Assembly (NCBI GenBank): GCA_030849465.1 | Contig: JARVLF010000016.1 | Coordinates: 744,001 to 808,000 of the forward strand | Source of the DNA: Moesziomyces globuligerus | Lineage: Eukaryota > Basidiomycota > Ustilaginomycetes > Ustilaginales > Ustilaginaceae | DNA length: 64,000 bases | Reading direction: 5' to 3' | In this document: positions 30,301 to 38,343 of the stretch, in pieces | Layout of the letters: every line of letters starts with the position of its first letter | Numbering within the stretch: the first letter of the stretch is position 1 | Translations under genes and position numbers: made by a program | The notes under the pieces: model-generated | Database searches by the model: none | Seen by the model: the letters and a program-made list of their open reading frames with translations, nothing else | What the model was told of the DNA's origin: nothing

Positions 30301-30972
30301 CTTACCGATCTCGTTGAGAAACTGAAAGCGCTGCTTGAGGTCGGTCTCCGTAATCTTGAAGATGCCGAGCTGCATGGCCTTGGTCCTGACTTCTTGATTA
30401 TTGTGTGTGGCGGATGGACTTGGTGAATAGCTTGGAATGGTTCGCTGAGGCATCTTATCGAAAGGGCGGTCTGGAGTGACATGCTGGCGGGGGAGGCGAG
30501 ACTGCGGTTTTGAGTGAGATGGCGAGATGTCATGGACTACAAAGGCCGACTGTACGGGGCGACCTCGGACGATTCGTGTGGACGAGGTGGGTGCGGCGGC
30601 CTGCGGGATTTTGGACGAGGAATGTGTGGCGGCTTTGGGACCGGAAGAGTCGGGGGAGGCTTGATCGCGGATACGGAGCTTTGAGAGGGAGCGCTTCAAG
30701 ATGCTGGTCGACTGCGGAGGCTGGAGGCGTGAGGGAGGCTGTGGAGGATTGTGTGTCATCTTGGAGTTGTCGATGCGGTTTGGTTGGGTCCGCGTCGACA
30801 CGGATCGCGCGAAAGTCGAGGCCGGGCCGAGTCGGTTCCGGCCTTGTACGGAGTGAGCAGCATCGATTGGCTTGGCGTGCAAAGATCGAAGGGTCGACTG
30901 AGCAGTCGAAGCCGACGGAAGGGGCACGGCGAGCTTGTGCCGCGCTGGGTGCGACTGCTTATTGCTCGACAT
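27369..30972 (-). CDS. Ser/Thr protein kinase with HND catalytic loop, one intron
   Basis: Exon 1 (30972-30306) and exon 2 (30187-27369) join to give 1,161 residues. The 118-bp intron has a GTAAGT donor and a TAG acceptor, and it interrupts codon 223 inside the glycine-rich loop. Splicing creates FLNEIG|AGEWGSVW (GxGxxGxV), which neither exon holds alone. The other kinase landmarks are in exon 2: Lys275 (LAVK), Glu295 in helix C, the catalytic loop HNDIKVDN (386-393), DFG (412-414) and APE (440-442). The Arg of the usual HRD is Asn here, so this is a non-RD kinase that otherwise looks active. Insertions lie between the glycine loop and Lys275 and after helix C. About 215 basic, Ser/Pro-rich residues precede the domain and 650 disordered residues follow it. 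I cannot place the subfamily. The start at 30972 is the first ATG in frame. Confidence 0.88.
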
Positions 30973-31368
30973 GCTGTCGAGACGACCAGCTCAGCATCGA
31001 TTTGGGTCAAAGATATGAGAGATGTGAGTGGCGGAAAGGACGAGAAGGAGTTGATGGCGGCAGCGAGCTGTTTGGACCTCATTCTTGTTAAAAGGAGAAG
31101 GTGTGGGACGCATGTTTTGAGCCAGATGCACGTCGTGCGATGACTTCATTTGTTGATGACGGGGCGCGGTGGACCCCTGGCACGGCTGAGCAGCTCGGTG
31201 TGACCGGCCGACTGAGATGAAGGAGACTCGACACCACAAGGCAGTGGCTTTGCAGCTGCCGTCGATTCGACATTTTGGGACCGGACAATGGGAGATGACA
31301 GTCGTGCGAGCTGGCTTGCAGCTAAGCGCACCGTCGACAGGGCGGAAAGTCAGCGGCTGCGATTCGCT

Positions 31369-31403
31369 CAAGCGCTGAGCCAAGCGCTGAGCCAAGCGCT
31401 GAG
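31369..31403. repeat. Triplicated 12-mer CAAGCGCTGAGC
   Basis: The unit CAAGCGCTGAGC occurs at 31369 and 31381 and, minus its last base, at 31393. It includes the palindrome AGCGCT. It is in non-coding sequence about 400 bp upstream of the kinase start. Confidence 0.85.
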
Positions 31404-32060
31404 ATTCGTTCCGAAAGGAGGGATAGAAGCGCGAGACGCTGCTTGGTTTTGGATCCACTAAGCGGTGATGAGAGGGACCCGATGAGGCAAACCGATCAAG
31501 AAGCAGGCGAAAGGTGCTCATCAACGCGTTCAAGAGCGAGCGGACTGAAGCGTGGGAAAGCGAGGCGGCGGCGCGGTGGGACCTTCGGATGTTCCGAGTG
31601 CATGAGCATTGACTTGGAATGCAATGGAATCCAAGAACGAGATCAAGGTTAAGCCTCATGCACGAGGACCGTTGTGCCTTGGGCCGAAGGGCGACGGAGC
31701 TAGGCATGCACGCCGCACCATGCAACTGCAGCGACTGTGCTGATCGACCGCTCATGACCGCTCAGTTTGAGTTTCTCCTTTGCCAAGTCACGTCGCAAAT
31801 GAAGTTAGGTGCATCCACGAACAAGCCGGCACCGGTCGGTGATGGGTGATGATCGATGGGTGGAACGGCGATGGATTTGAAACGAGTCTGTGACTGTTGC
31901 CACCACAAGGATTTGGGAGCAGTTGCAGCCATCTGGCGACGCAACACGGCTGGTCGGTCAGCGGAAGCAACAGCCCACCTTAATTCGTCGGGCAGACTCG
32001 CGAGCAACGAGGATGCCGTGGCGCGTAGGAACACAGCGTCATTGTGGACATGACCGGACT

Positions 32061-32106
32061 GAGATCGAGTTCGAGATCGAGATCGAGTGTCAGATTGAGA
32101 TTGAGA
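32061..32106. repeat. Degenerate GAGATC/GAGATT repeat
   Basis: A run of hexamer-like GAGATCGAGTTCGAGATC strings grading into GAGATTGAGA lies in non-coding sequence. It looks like a decaying microsatellite. Confidence 0.7.
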
Positions 32107-32681
32107 CGATGGGAGCATGGCAAAGATGAACGCTGCCGTCCGAGTGCGAGGCCTCGGACCCTGGCGTGGTCGTGGTCGTGCAAGAGTCTGAGTGAGTCTG
32201 AGTGAGTACTGTCGGGTGTGCCTAATTCCGATCAGGCCTCGTTCCTCGTCACGTCGTCAGGGTCCAGAACCATGGAGGCCGGTCAAAAGTCCGAAAAATT
32301 CGAGCCAGGCGTGTAGAGCCTCTGGAGCCCAGAGCGCAAGCCGCGATATCGTCAGACGCATCTCCGCTTGCTGCAGCCAGGGTTCAGCTCTATCCCACTT
32401 GGGCACGCCACGCCTCGCCCCGCTCTGCTTGGCTTCTGGCCAAAAATCACCACCGAGGGCCCCAACTCCGAGACTCGGCAGCTCTGCACTCTTGTTTGAC
32501 CGTCGCTGATCAAATGCATTCTCCTCATTCGACGCTCGACTCTGCACCCCACGAGCGACCCTGCACGATTGCCATCGACCGTGACTGTATCTTGTGCTTG
32601 CTTGCTGCTTGCTGCTTCTGTGCCCTCTTGCGCCATCCCGGCATCTTGGTCGCTGCATCTTTCGCTTGCCTTTGCTCCCGC

Positions 32682-32688
32682 AGATAAG
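32682..32688 (+). promoter_or_regulatory. GATA-factor site upstream of GABA transaminase
   Basis: AGATAAG matches the HGATAR consensus of fungal nitrogen regulators of the AreA/Nit2 type. It lies 146 bp upstream of the GABA transaminase ATG. GABA catabolic genes are commonly under nitrogen control in fungi, so the site is plausible, but short motifs occur by chance. Confidence 0.35.
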
Positions 32689-32833
32689 GTTGTCTCTTCT
32701 CTTCGCAGACTAGATATAGGCCACTCCGAAGCCTCCGCTCGCCGACGGACCTTCCAACTTCCATCTCGCTGTGCTGTATCCCGCGTGCACCCTCGACATC
32801 AGCCCACCTCCGCTCGCACACGCACACGCAAGA

Positions 32834-34366
32834 ATGTTGTCTCGTCCCGCCTCCTCGGCCGCACGCGCATGTGCGCGCCCTTCGCAGCTCCGTCGCTTCC
32901 CTGCCACGCACGCAGCACGCTCGCTAGCTACAGTCGCCTCGTCGCTCTTCCCCGGCGAGCCGTCAAGCCCCCACCTCGTCTCGCCCGCGATCCCCGGTCC
33001 CAAGTCCAAGCAGATCAGCGAGCGCATCGGCTCGTTCCAGGAGAACCGCGCGCACGGCTTTGTCGTCGACTACGCAAAGTCGCAGGGCAACTGGATCGCC
33101 GACGCCGACGGAAACGTCCTCCTCGACATGTTTGCCCAGATCGCCTCGATCGCCATCGGTTACAACAACCCCGACCTCATCGCGCTCGCAAAGACCGACG
33201 ACTTTATCACCGCCACCATGAACCGCGCCGCCCTCGGCTCCTTCCCCTCCACAAACTGGCAGGAGCTCGTCGAGTCCGGTCTCGGATCCGTGCGACCCAA
33301 GGGCCTCGACCAGATCTTCACCGCCATGTGCGGCAGCTGCGCCAACGAGAACGCCTTCAAGGCCTCCTTCATGGCCTACCGCGCGCGCGAGAGGGGTCAG
33401 CAGGCGCAGTTCACGCCCGAAGAGATGCAGAGCTGCATGAAGAACCAGTCGCCCGGTAGCCCCGACCTCTCGATCCTCAGCTTCACCAGCGCCTTCCACG
33501 GCCGCCTCTTTGGCTCGCTCTCGGCCACCCGCTCCAAGGCCATCCACAAGCTCGACATCCCCTCGTTCAACTGGCCCGTCGTCGCCTGGCCCGACGTCAA
33601 GTATCCCTTCTCCCAGAACGCACGCGAGAACGCCGACGCAGAAAAGGCCGCGCTCGCTGCCGTCGAGGAGGCCATCGTCAACTCGACCAAGCCCGGATCG
33701 GCGCACGGCCCCGTGGCCGCACTCATCGTCGAGCCCATCCAGTCCGAGGGCGGTGACAACCACGCCTCGCCCGCCTTCTTCCAGGGCCTCCGCGACGTCA
33801 CCAAGAAGCACGGCGTCTTCATGATCGTCGACGAGGTCCAGACGGGCGTCGGCGCCACCGGTGCCTTCTGGGCCCACGAAAAGTGGAACCTCACCAGCCC
33901 ACCGGACTTTGTCACCTTCTCCAAGAAGATGCAGGCCGCCGGCTTCTACCACAACCTCGAGACGCGCCCCTCGCTGCCTTACCGCAACTACAACACCTGG
34001 ATGGGCGACCCGACGCGCACCATGCAGGCGCGCCAGATCATCCACACCATCAAGGACCACGGCCTCGTCCAGAGCACCGACGACGTCGGCAACTACATCT
34101 ACAAGGCGCTCGCCGACATGATCGAGAACGGCGCCGGTCGAGGCAAGGTCGAGAAGCTCCGCGGCGAGAATGCAGGCACGTTCCTCGCCTTTGACGGAGT
34201 CACCGCCGAGGTGCGCGATAAGCTCATCCTCGAGATGCGCAAGCAGGGCGTCCACATGGGCGGCTGCGGTGACCGCGCGGTGCGTCTTCGCCCCATGCTC
34301 GTCTTTGAGCAAAAGCACGCCGACCTCTTCCTCGAGCGTCTCGAGAAGGCGCTGGGCCAGCTCTGA
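32834..34366 (+). CDS. UGA1: 4-aminobutyrate aminotransferase (GABA transaminase), mitochondrial-type
   Basis: This 510-residue PLP enzyme transfers the amino group of GABA to 2-oxoglutarate, giving succinate semialdehyde and glutamate (EC 2.6.1.19). It is a class-III aminotransferase: the signature VDEVQTGVGATG is followed by DFVTFSKKM, with the PLP Schiff-base lysine at about residue 364. CGSCANENAF and the segment around SFTSAFHGR are also typical of GABA transaminases. The first 40 residues (MLSRPASSAARACARPSQLRR) are rich in Arg, Ser and Ala without acidic residues, as in a mitochondrial presequence. Yeast Uga1 is cytosolic, whereas animal GABA-T is mitochondrial. The ATG at 32834 is chosen because it starts the presequence; the frame is open 21 codons upstream. 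Aos1 follows in the same direction. Confidence 0.95.
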   Translation: MLSRPASSAARACARPSQLRRFPATHAARSLATVASSLFPGEPSSPHLVSPAIPGPKSKQISERIGSFQENRAHGFVVDYAKSQGNWIADADGNVLLDMFAQIASIAIGYNNPDLIALAKTDDFITATMNRAALGSFPSTNWQELVESGLGSVRPKGLDQIFTAMCGSCANENAFKASFMAYRARERGQQAQFTPEEMQSCMKNQSPGSPDLSILSFTSAFHGRLFGSLSATRSKAIHKLDIPSFNWPVVAWPDVKYPFSQNARENADAEKAALAAVEEAIVNSTKPGSAHGPVAALIVEPIQSEGGDNHASPAFFQGLRDVTKKHGVFMIVDEVQTGVGATGAFWAHEKWNLTSPPDFVTFSKKMQAAGFYHNLETRPSLPYRNYNTWMGDPTRTMQARQIIHTIKDHGLVQSTDDVGNYIYKALADMIENGAGRGKVEKLRGENAGTFLAFDGVTAEVRDKLILEMRKQGVHMGGCGDRAVRLRPMLVFEQKHADLFLERLEKALGQL

Positions 34367-34743
34367 AAAGGTGTACGCCAACTACTGTTCATTCTCCCAA
34401 TCTTGTTCTGGCTTGCTTCAATCTTATGGGATCCCGCATGGCATGCGATGCAGGCAGTGTTTGAAGCAAAGGCAGGAGCTGGGAGAGCAAGAAACGAGTG
34501 TGAATACTGTAGGTTAAGGTTAAGCGTCGAGGTGATTTTCGAGCGCATGATTTTGGGCTCGATTTTCTCGGCGGAGCAGCTGTGGTTGAGGGTTGAGGTG
34601 TGGAGGCCTGTGTGCTTTGTTCCGAAATCCGAGCTTTGCGCTGCTGAGTTTGTCGTGCGACGCTGTGTCAATGCATTCTTGCCTCGCTTCTACTCTGCAC
34701 TGCCGCACCTTGCTCAGCTCTTTCACGACCTCTTGCAACGACC
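34367..34743. other. Intergenic region between GABA-T and AOS1
   Basis: This 377-bp stretch holds the GABA-T 3' end and the Aos1 promoter. I see no gene or clear motif apart from a small direct repeat AGGTTAAGGTTAAG near 34511. Confidence 0.5.
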
Positions 34744-35898
34744 ATGGCAGCAGGCGACGCCGCTGTACCTTCTGAGCCAGTGCTCGCGGATGGCGCCGCC
34801 AATGGTGCGGTGACCGAGGACGAAGCTGCGCTCTACGACCGCCAGATCCGACTGTGGGGGTTGGAGGCGCAGAACCGACTGCGGACGGCGCACATCCTCT
34901 TCCTCGGCCTGCGCGGCGTCGCGACCGAGATCATCAAGAACACGGTGCTGTCCGGCGTGGGTAGCATCACTGTGCTCGATCCTGCGCCCGTCGACGAGGC
35001 GGTCGACCTCCTCACGGGCTTCTTCTTCCGCGATGCGGATGTGGGCGAGGCGAGATGCAGCGAGGCGGTGCTCGAGCGCGTGCGTGCACTCAACCCGCTC
35101 GTCAAGGTCAAGGGCATTGCGGATGCGCAGGTCTACGACCTCCTCGTGCACGGTGGCGAAGCAGCCGAATCCTGGCTCAAAGCCAACGGCGTCGATGTGG
35201 TCGTCGTGGCCACTCCACTTACCCAGCAGCAAGGTGGTCAGGGACTGGTGGAGCAGTTGGTGGGGATCAACACGGCGACACGGAATGTGGGGATCAAGTT
35301 CTTTGTTTCCGCCACGTATGGGCTGGGAGGGTTTTACTTTGCAGATCAGCTGGAGCACGACTATCTGGTCGAGCGCACGGTTCCGGGGAGTACGACGGGG
35401 GAGAAGAGGAAGGTCAAGCAGCGACAGACGTTTGTGTCGCTCGCCGATTCGCTGGCGCATACGTGGGACGGATTGAGCGATCGGCAGAAGCGAAGGATGC
35501 GGGTGCCGCTCGAGTGGTTCGTCTGGTTGGCGCTCACCGATCTGCGCACGCGCTTGGCGCGAGACGCTAGCTCGACCTCCATCACTTCCGCAGCCCTTCG
35601 TACACGCACCATCGGCGTGATCATCGAGAAGGGCTTGGATCCAGAGATGGTGCTGCAAGCCACAGACGGTGCAGAGGAGATGTTCGAAGCAATGGCACGC
35701 GGGCGCAGCGATAGTGACGGCATCACGCTCGCTCCGGTCGCGGCGGTGCTCGGTGGCGTGCTGAGCCAGGACATCCTCAACGCCATCTCGGCGCGCGAAG
35801 AACCGATCGCCAACTGGCTCATGCTCAACTTGCACGCCTCGGGCACCGCCACCGTCCACAAGATCGGTCACCTCCCCGCACCCGTCCTCATCGACTGA
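34744..35898 (+). CDS. AOS1: SUMO-activating enzyme subunit Aos1 (E1 small subunit)
   Basis: This 384-residue protein is predicted to pair with Uba2 as the heterodimeric E1 that adenylates SUMO. It has the E1-like ThiF/Rossmann fold: YDRQIRLWGLEAQNRL near residue 31 is the hallmark E1 entry motif, followed by the nucleotide-binding strand ILFLGLRGVATEIIKNTVLSGVG. The C-terminal part (PVAAVLGGVLSQDILNAIS) matches the closing helix of Aos1-type subunits. As expected for Aos1 there is no catalytic-cysteine domain. The length fits the family (about 340-390). The start is the first ATG in a good context (ACCATGG). It converges on the GPI protein gene. Confidence 0.93.
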   Translation: MAAGDAAVPSEPVLADGAANGAVTEDEAALYDRQIRLWGLEAQNRLRTAHILFLGLRGVATEIIKNTVLSGVGSITVLDPAPVDEAVDLLTGFFFRDADVGEARCSEAVLERVRALNPLVKVKGIADAQVYDLLVHGGEAAESWLKANGVDVVVVATPLTQQQGGQGLVEQLVGINTATRNVGIKFFVSATYGLGGFYFADQLEHDYLVERTVPGSTTGEKRKVKQRQTFVSLADSLAHTWDGLSDRQKRRMRVPLEWFVWLALTDLRTRLARDASSTSITSAALRTRTIGVIIEKGLDPEMVLQATDGAEEMFEAMARGRSDSDGITLAPVAAVLGGVLSQDILNAISAREEPIANWLMLNLHASGTATVHKIGHLPAPVLID

Positions 35899-36064
35899 CG
35901 AAAAAAACACACAAAGATCAGCAATAGAAAAAAACAACGCAAAACCGTAAAAGCTAGGACGAGGTCCGAGAGTGCGACTGTGTGTGGGTGGGAAAAAAGG
36001 AGCTGAGATCAAGACACAAGCGGGGAAGAAAAGGCTGGGCCCGAGTGCGTAGGCCCTGCCATGT

Positions 36065-36070
36065 AATAAA
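36065..36070 (+). terminator. Possible polyadenylation signal AATAAA downstream of AOS1
   Basis: AATAAA occurs 167 bp after the Aos1 stop, on the same strand, in the gap before the convergent GPI protein gene. Fungal poly(A) signals are degenerate, so this is only suggestive. Confidence 0.3.
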
Positions 36071-36129
36071 GGGCAAGTTCCAAGAGTCCGGGGAGGTTGA
36101 TGAAAGCAAAAAGTGGGGGGTATTGTGAA

Positions 36130-37134
36130 TTAGAGAGCGACGAGTGCGACTGCAGCAGCGGCTACGAGAGCGACGCTGATGGCACCGACCGTGTTGGCCT
36201 TAGCAGCGTTCTGCGCATTTCCGCCCTGGACGACGGTGTAGCTCGGTTTATCTCCCTTGCTGCCTACGGCGTAATTGGCCGCATACTGACCGGGTTTTCC
36301 GCAAGTTGAGCCGTAGTTCTTTGCGCAGGTGTCGAGGCATTTGTTCTGATCAGCGACGCCCTGACCTGGTTTGATGCATGCGTCTCTGCAAGCGGTATTC
36401 CTGCCCTGGCAGTCAGCGAGCATGACGGGCCACTGGTACTGCTGCAACCTGCTGATGCCCTTGCTGCACGAGCAGCGCGTGCCCATGTATCTTGTCTCGC
36501 AGAAGTTGGTGAGCTTGGCCTCGGTGTCGTTGCATCCTGCGGTCTGACAGAACTGCATCTGACTCGCGCACAGCGCCGTCTTGGACTCGTCCGACGACGA
36601 GTTCATGGCCAGGTTCCAGTTGTACAGCGGCAGACCCGACGTGTCGGCAAACACGATCTGGTACGGACTCGAGACGAGCGACGGGATGCTCGCAAACGTG
36701 CCCGTCGCCGTCGCAGACGGCAGCGTAAAGTTGGACGACACCGTAGCAGGGATCGACGCCACCGTCGCCGGCAGCCGCGTCACGTCGATCGACGCCGTAC
36801 TGCTCGGCAGAGGCGGCGGGACGTACGTCACTGTACCCGCCGCATACGCCGGCGACGAGATGGCGTCCGATGCGATCGTGCTTGTCGCAGGCGCATCGGA
36901 GCCAGAAGCAGTGGGAACCGCCGAAGTAGGAGCAGAGGCAGACGCAGCAGAGACCGCAGACGCTGCCGCAGACGTCGCAACCGACACCGCTGAGCTCGCC
37001 ACGGACGACGCAGCCGCTGCCGGAGACGATCCCGCTCCGCCGCCAAAGTCGAGAGACCGGATTTGGGCGTGTGCCGGTGCGGCAGCAAGTAGCGCTGCGG
37101 ACACGGCCCAAATAGCTGCCAGGTTGCCCTTCAT
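36130..37134 (-). CDS. Secreted GPI-anchored 12-cysteine protein (function unknown)
   Basis: This 334-residue protein has a signal peptide (MKGNLAAIWAVSAALLAAAPAHA, cleavage near residue 23) and an Ala/Ser/Thr-rich linker (about 32-160) likely to be O-glycosylated. A compact domain from about residue 185 contains 12 cysteines, enough for six disulfides. The C-terminus is a polar spacer (GGNAQNAAKAN) followed by a hydrophobic tail, the usual GPI-attachment signal. The domain resembles an uncharacterised cysteine-rich domain of basidiomycete cell-surface proteins (possibly the DUF7707 type), a resemblance I cannot verify here. It is expected on the plasma membrane or in the cell wall. Function is unknown. 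The start places the signal peptide at the N-terminus. It is divergent from RRN7 across a 1.2 kb gap. Confidence 0.85.
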   Translation of the reverse strand: MKGNLAAIWAVSAALLAAAPAHAQIRSLDFGGGAGSSPAAAASSVASSAVSVATSAAASAVSAASASAPTSAVPTASGSDAPATSTIASDAISSPAYAAGTVTYVPPPLPSSTASIDVTRLPATVASIPATVSSNFTLPSATATGTFASIPSLVSSPYQIVFADTSGLPLYNWNLAMNSSSDESKTALCASQMQFCQTAGCNDTEAKLTNFCETRYMGTRCSCSKGISRLQQYQWPVMLADCQGRNTACRDACIKPGQGVADQNKCLDTCAKNYGSTCGKPGQYAANYAVGSKGDKPSYTVVQGGNAQNAAKANTVGAISVALVAAAAVALVAL

Positions 37135-38343
37135 GTTGGATGTGGAATCGGTACGGCGAGATGGGGCGGCCAGACGGCGGAGGGGTAGGAGCAGAGCCGG
37201 AAGGCGACTGGTGGTGGATCTGACCCTGTCGCGAAGAGACGCAGTAAAGGACCGTAGGTAGCGAAGGACGAGATCGGAAACAAGACGGGGCCGGTGGTGG
37301 GGATGAAGGAGGATGGATGCGAAAGCGAAAGCGCTTCGCAGTGCTGAGTGGTTGTGGGGATGGGGAGCGGACGAGGGCGCAGGCGTGGATGGCGAGGGCG
37401 GGCGTCAAACGGCGGCGGTTACTGTCCGCTCGCTCAGCTTGCTGCACGCAGAGCCGGCGTCTGGGGCTGATGGCCCTCTCACGAGCGGCGGCCGCGGTGG
37501 GATGCGCGCTGCTGATCCCTTGGGTTTCCCCTGGTTCCTGCGAGCGTAGTGCGGGATGCATATCCTTTCTTTTTTCCAATTCCACCCTCTGTGGGGAAAA
37601 GGCGATGATGGCCAGGTAGCGTCCAAGGGGAAACTCGAGCCTCGATTTTCCGCGGCGGCGCGTGAGCCAGCGACGCAGCTGGGGGCGCCCGAATTGGGAT
37701 TTCCCTCTGTCTGAAAGCGGAAGCGGAAACTCCAACCTGAGGTTGCTGATCTGCGTGTCCAATCAGCCCCGCCCGTCTCGCCGCCCCTCGCCTCGCCCCG
37801 CCCGCAAATTGGCCTTCCGACTGCGACTCTCTGGAATATACTTTTCCGCTCCAGAAACGCTCGGTCCTGCAATGGTCCCATGCCCGTGCTGTGGACGCTC
37901 GGACCGGGCGGCTAGGCCTCGACGCTGACATCGGCTTAGAACATTCGGATGGGCTGCAATGCAGCTCGAACCAAGACAAGCCAGGGCGGGGATGGGGGCA
38001 GCGGCAGTGTCAAGGGGCGGCAGTCGGTCGACACCTTTCGAGCCTGGCGCTTCGCCAACCGCTAAGCGAGCCAGGCTGAGCTCGAATCGCGAGTTTGTTT
38101 GCCTAGCCTCGGATGCTTTTCACGCCGTTTGGTTTCAGTACATGCGAAAAAGCATTGTATTGTTACGTCGTACAGCCACACAAAATTCGTTGCCAAAATG
38201 GAAACCATCGCCCGAATCCCGAGCCAAATTTGAAGCTTTGATAGCTTGGACCCTGACCGCGGTTCTTGCTCAACAGCCTGGCTCCTTCCACCACACCGAC
38301 TCAGAAACGTGCCCCGAGTGCCCACCGTGGCCCCTGCCTGGCG
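37135..38343. other. Divergent intergenic region, 1.2 kb
   Basis: This stretch separates the GPI protein and RRN7 starts. Open frames of up to 150 codons here have no protein-like features. A CCAAT box (37759-37763) lies near the middle. No RNA gene or repeat family is apparent. Confidence 0.5.

Larger units (their letters stand above)
30973..32833. other. Long divergent intergenic region, 1.86 kb
   Basis: This is the longest gene-free stretch in the window, between the kinase and GABA transaminase starts. The open frames on both strands (up to 254 codons) have the composition of chance frames. It contains a triplicated 12-mer (31369-31403), GAGATC-type repeats (32061-32106), a duplicated GAGTCTGAGT string near 32184, a TGCTTGC-rich run near 32596 and a GATA-type site. 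I see no tRNA or transposon remnant. A non-coding RNA or an unusually long kinase leader is possible. Confidence 0.55.
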
